Shown: positions 62,564 to 64,000 of the stretch, piece by piece
Numbering within the stretch: position 1 is the first letter of the stretch
How the letters are laid out: the number at the start of each line of letters is the position of its first letter
Assembly: GCF_900094555.1 (NCBI RefSeq)
Contig: NZ_FMAC01000001.1
Coordinates: 1,178,001 to 1,242,000 of the forward strand
Origin: Martinezella hainanensis
GTDB lineage: Bacteria; Pseudomonadota; Alphaproteobacteria; Rhizobiales; Rhizobiaceae
Length of the DNA: 64,000 nt
Reading direction: 5' to 3'
The notes under the pieces: model-generated
Told to the model about the DNA's origin: nothing
The model's database searches: none
The model's input: the letters and a program-made list of their open reading frames with translations, nothing else
Translations under genes and position numbers: made by a program

Positions 62564-63415
62564 TTGGAAGACCTTAGTCAGAAACTTAGACAATATATAA
62601 AGATCGGCACTCCGGCCGAACGAAGAATTGCTAAGTATTTCTCCGAGCATCTGAATGAACTACCATTCGAGACGGCTTCCTCCGTTGCCGACAGGCTGGA
62701 ATTGAGTCCGATGACGGTAGGACGGTTCCTGCGGTCGCTCGGCTATCACGGTCTGGATGGGATAAAGGTGCATCTCAAGGAAAATGCGCCCAGCCTCACG
62801 TCGCAATTGCCCAATATTCTCGAACAGCTTCAAAAGGACGCAAGCGAAGGCCGGCCGCTTGCGACCCAGATTGCCGAACAAGTCGAGATGCTGCAGCATA
62901 TCTACAATCTCGCCGGCCAGCCGCAATGGCACGACGCAGTCGCGACAATTCTCTCCTCCGGAAATGTCTTCATCACCTCCCACCCCAGTCTGGCGGGGAT
63001 CGGCCGCTATTTCCGCGACCGCCTGACCTTTGCCCGCGACCAGGTCCTCTTCCTCGACGGCGCCAATGGCAGCTATATCGAGCTGTTCGGCGAGCCATCC
63101 GAAGATGGGCTGCTCGTTGTCATCGACTCCCCGAGCTTCGTCGCATCGCGTCTTCTGGCGCGCTCGGCTCGTCGCGCGGGCTGCAAGGTATTGCTGGTAA
63201 CCGGCCAATTCACGGAATGGGCGCATGAATTCGCAAACTTCACACTGTCCCTGCCACCGCAACGCGCCAACAGCCGCGAAAACCTTTCGGCCATAATGGC
63301 ACTGCTGGAATATCTGGCGATTTCAGCCGCTCACGCGGCGGGTGAAGCGGCGGAAATGAGGACGCGCCGCATAGAAGAACTTCAAGGCATGTTCGCGCAG
63401 GCGCCGCTGCGCTAA
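62564..63415 (+). CDS. MurR/RpiR family transcriptional regulator
   Basis: The 283-residue protein has the RpiR helix-turn-helix (SSVADRLELSPMTVGRFLRSL, then GYHGLDGIKVHL) and a C-terminal SIS sugar-isomerase-like domain (NVFITSHPSLAGIGRYF; GLLVVIDSPSFVASRLLARSARRAGCKVLL). The start is TTG 62564; no ATG precedes the conserved domain. It is convergent with the FGGY kinase gene, only 5 bases apart, and may regulate that sugar pathway. Confidence 0.9.
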   Translation: MEDLSQKLRQYIKIGTPAERRIAKYFSEHLNELPFETASSVADRLELSPMTVGRFLRSLGYHGLDGIKVHLKENAPSLTSQLPNILEQLQKDASEGRPLATQIAEQVEMLQHIYNLAGQPQWHDAVATILSSGNVFITSHPSLAGIGRYFRDRLTFARDQVLFLDGANGSYIELFGEPSEDGLLVVIDSPSFVASRLLARSARRAGCKVLLVTGQFTEWAHEFANFTLSLPPQRANSRENLSAIMALLEYLAISAAHAAGEAAEMRTRRIEELQGMFAQAPLR

Positions 63416-63420
63416 ATCGC

Positions 63421-64000
63421 CTACTCCATGGCATCCAGCTCCGCGCGATGGCGATACATGGCGAGGAAGCGCCGGTAGTCGCGATCGTAGAGCTCTTTCT
63501 TTCCGGCATTCGGCAGCCGTTCATGACCCCCCGGGTACATCGCGGCACCGGCTGCGCCCAGGCTTTCATGGAGACCGCAGGAGACGGAGGCGGCAATTGC
63601 AGTGCCGAGCAGTACCGTCTCGTTCATCTTCGGGATTACGACCTTGCAGCCGGTCACGTCGGAATAGAGTTCCATCAGCACGGAATTCTTCACATGGCCG
63701 CCTGCGACATGCAGCGTGTCGGGCACGTAGCCGTAATCCCGCATGCGCTCCAGGATATGGCGGATGCCGAGCGCAATGCCGACGCTGGTGCGCCAGTATA
63801 GCCGGCAAAGGCCATCGAAGGACGCATCCAGCGTCATGCCGCTGATGACGCCCAAGGCATGCGGATCGGCAAGCGGCGAGCGATTGCCGTGAAAATCGGG
63901 CAGCACATGGATGCGCCCGCCAAGGGTATCACCCTCTGCAAGCCTGAGCTCCGCGATCCGTCGGACGATCCGGTCGTGCAGCGCCGCCGTCGGTGGGCCG
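63421..64000 (-). CDS. FGGY-family carbohydrate kinase, C-terminal part (runs off the right edge)
   Basis: The reading frame is open to the right end, so the N-terminus is missing. The visible 192 residues contain VLPDFHGNRSPLADPHALG, DTLHVAGGHVKNSVLMELYSDVTG and GTAIAASVSCGLHESLGAAG, the C-terminal half of the FGGY kinase fold with the adenosine-site glycines. The pattern is closest to the ribulokinase/YDCK (D-ribulose kinase-like) branch. An internal GTG at 63906 is not a real start because coding sequence continues upstream. Confidence 0.85.
   Translation of the reverse strand, partial: GPPTAALHDRIVRRIAELRLAEGDTLGGRIHVLPDFHGNRSPLADPHALGVISGMTLDASFDGLCRLYWRTSVGIALGIRHILERMRDYGYVPDTLHVAGGHVKNSVLMELYSDVTGCKVVIPKMNETVLLGTAIAASVSCGLHESLGAAGAAMYPGGHERLPNAGKKELYDRDYRRFLAMYRHRAELDAME

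Noticed and set aside
63421..63906. A short complete gene starting at GTG 63906
   Set aside because: The frame stays open to the window edge and the upstream residues continue the FGGY kinase sequence, so this is a truncated view of a longer gene.

Overview
The window is a stretch of high-GC, gene-dense alphaproteobacterial DNA that looks like a Rhizobium-type (Rhizobiaceae) chromosome or chromid. The evidence is the protein families, with many ABC sugar importers each paired with its own LacI, IclR, SorC or RpiR regulator, and several families of dispersed intergenic palindromes resembling the intergenic mosaic elements described in rhizobia. I see no rRNA, tRNA, CRISPR array, transposase or prophage.

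Layout. 0.1-9.9 kb: overlapping CYTH and CHAD genes, a MarR regulator divergent from an FAD monooxygenase, the tRNA hydroxylase trhO, a CHASE4-like GGDEF/EAL protein, an FMN reductase, a GH1 beta-glucosidase and a DoxX protein. 9.9-17.9 kb: a sugar regulon (Gfo/Idh dehydrogenase, TIM-barrel isomerase, CUT2-type ABC importer) with a divergent LacI regulator; matching operator-like palindromes lie before the importer and, more weakly, before the isomerase. 17.8-21.9 kb: xylA, xylB and a LacI regulator in one direction, with a palindromic repeat between xylB and xylA. 22.0-25.7 kb: an EmrAB-type efflux pump and divergent TetR regulator with two operators. 25.8-34.4 kb: an AraC regulator, a TerC protein, gltX, a class II lysS, small unknown genes, a LysR regulator and a DEDDh exonuclease. 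34.4-36.0 kb: an SDR/TetR pair with apparently lower GC, bracketed by 13-bp direct repeats. 36.1-41.7 kb: a YdcSTUV-like polyamine-type importer ending in an aldehyde dehydrogenase.

43.0-56.3 kb is the most interesting part: two divergent transcription units around an IclR regulator. They encode a CUT1 importer, a mandelate-racemase-subgroup sugar-acid dehydratase, an L-rhamnose/L-fucose-type mutarotase, a Gfo/Idh dehydrogenase, a COG3618-type lactonase and a BDH2-like SDR. Together these match the non-phosphorylating L-fucose-type pathway. The expected final FAH-family hydrolase is not present. The units also carry two MaoC hot-dog proteins, a class III CoA-transferase and a solute-binding-like protein without a signal peptide. 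This suggests a CoA-linked branch, or a different substrate, that I cannot name from sequence alone.

56.6-64.0 kb: transaldolase, a SorC regulator, an Ada-like protein without the N-terminal Ada domain, a DUF2244 protein, endonuclease III, an EI24/CysZ-like membrane protein, an RpiR regulator and the C-terminal part of an FGGY sugar kinase that runs off the right edge.
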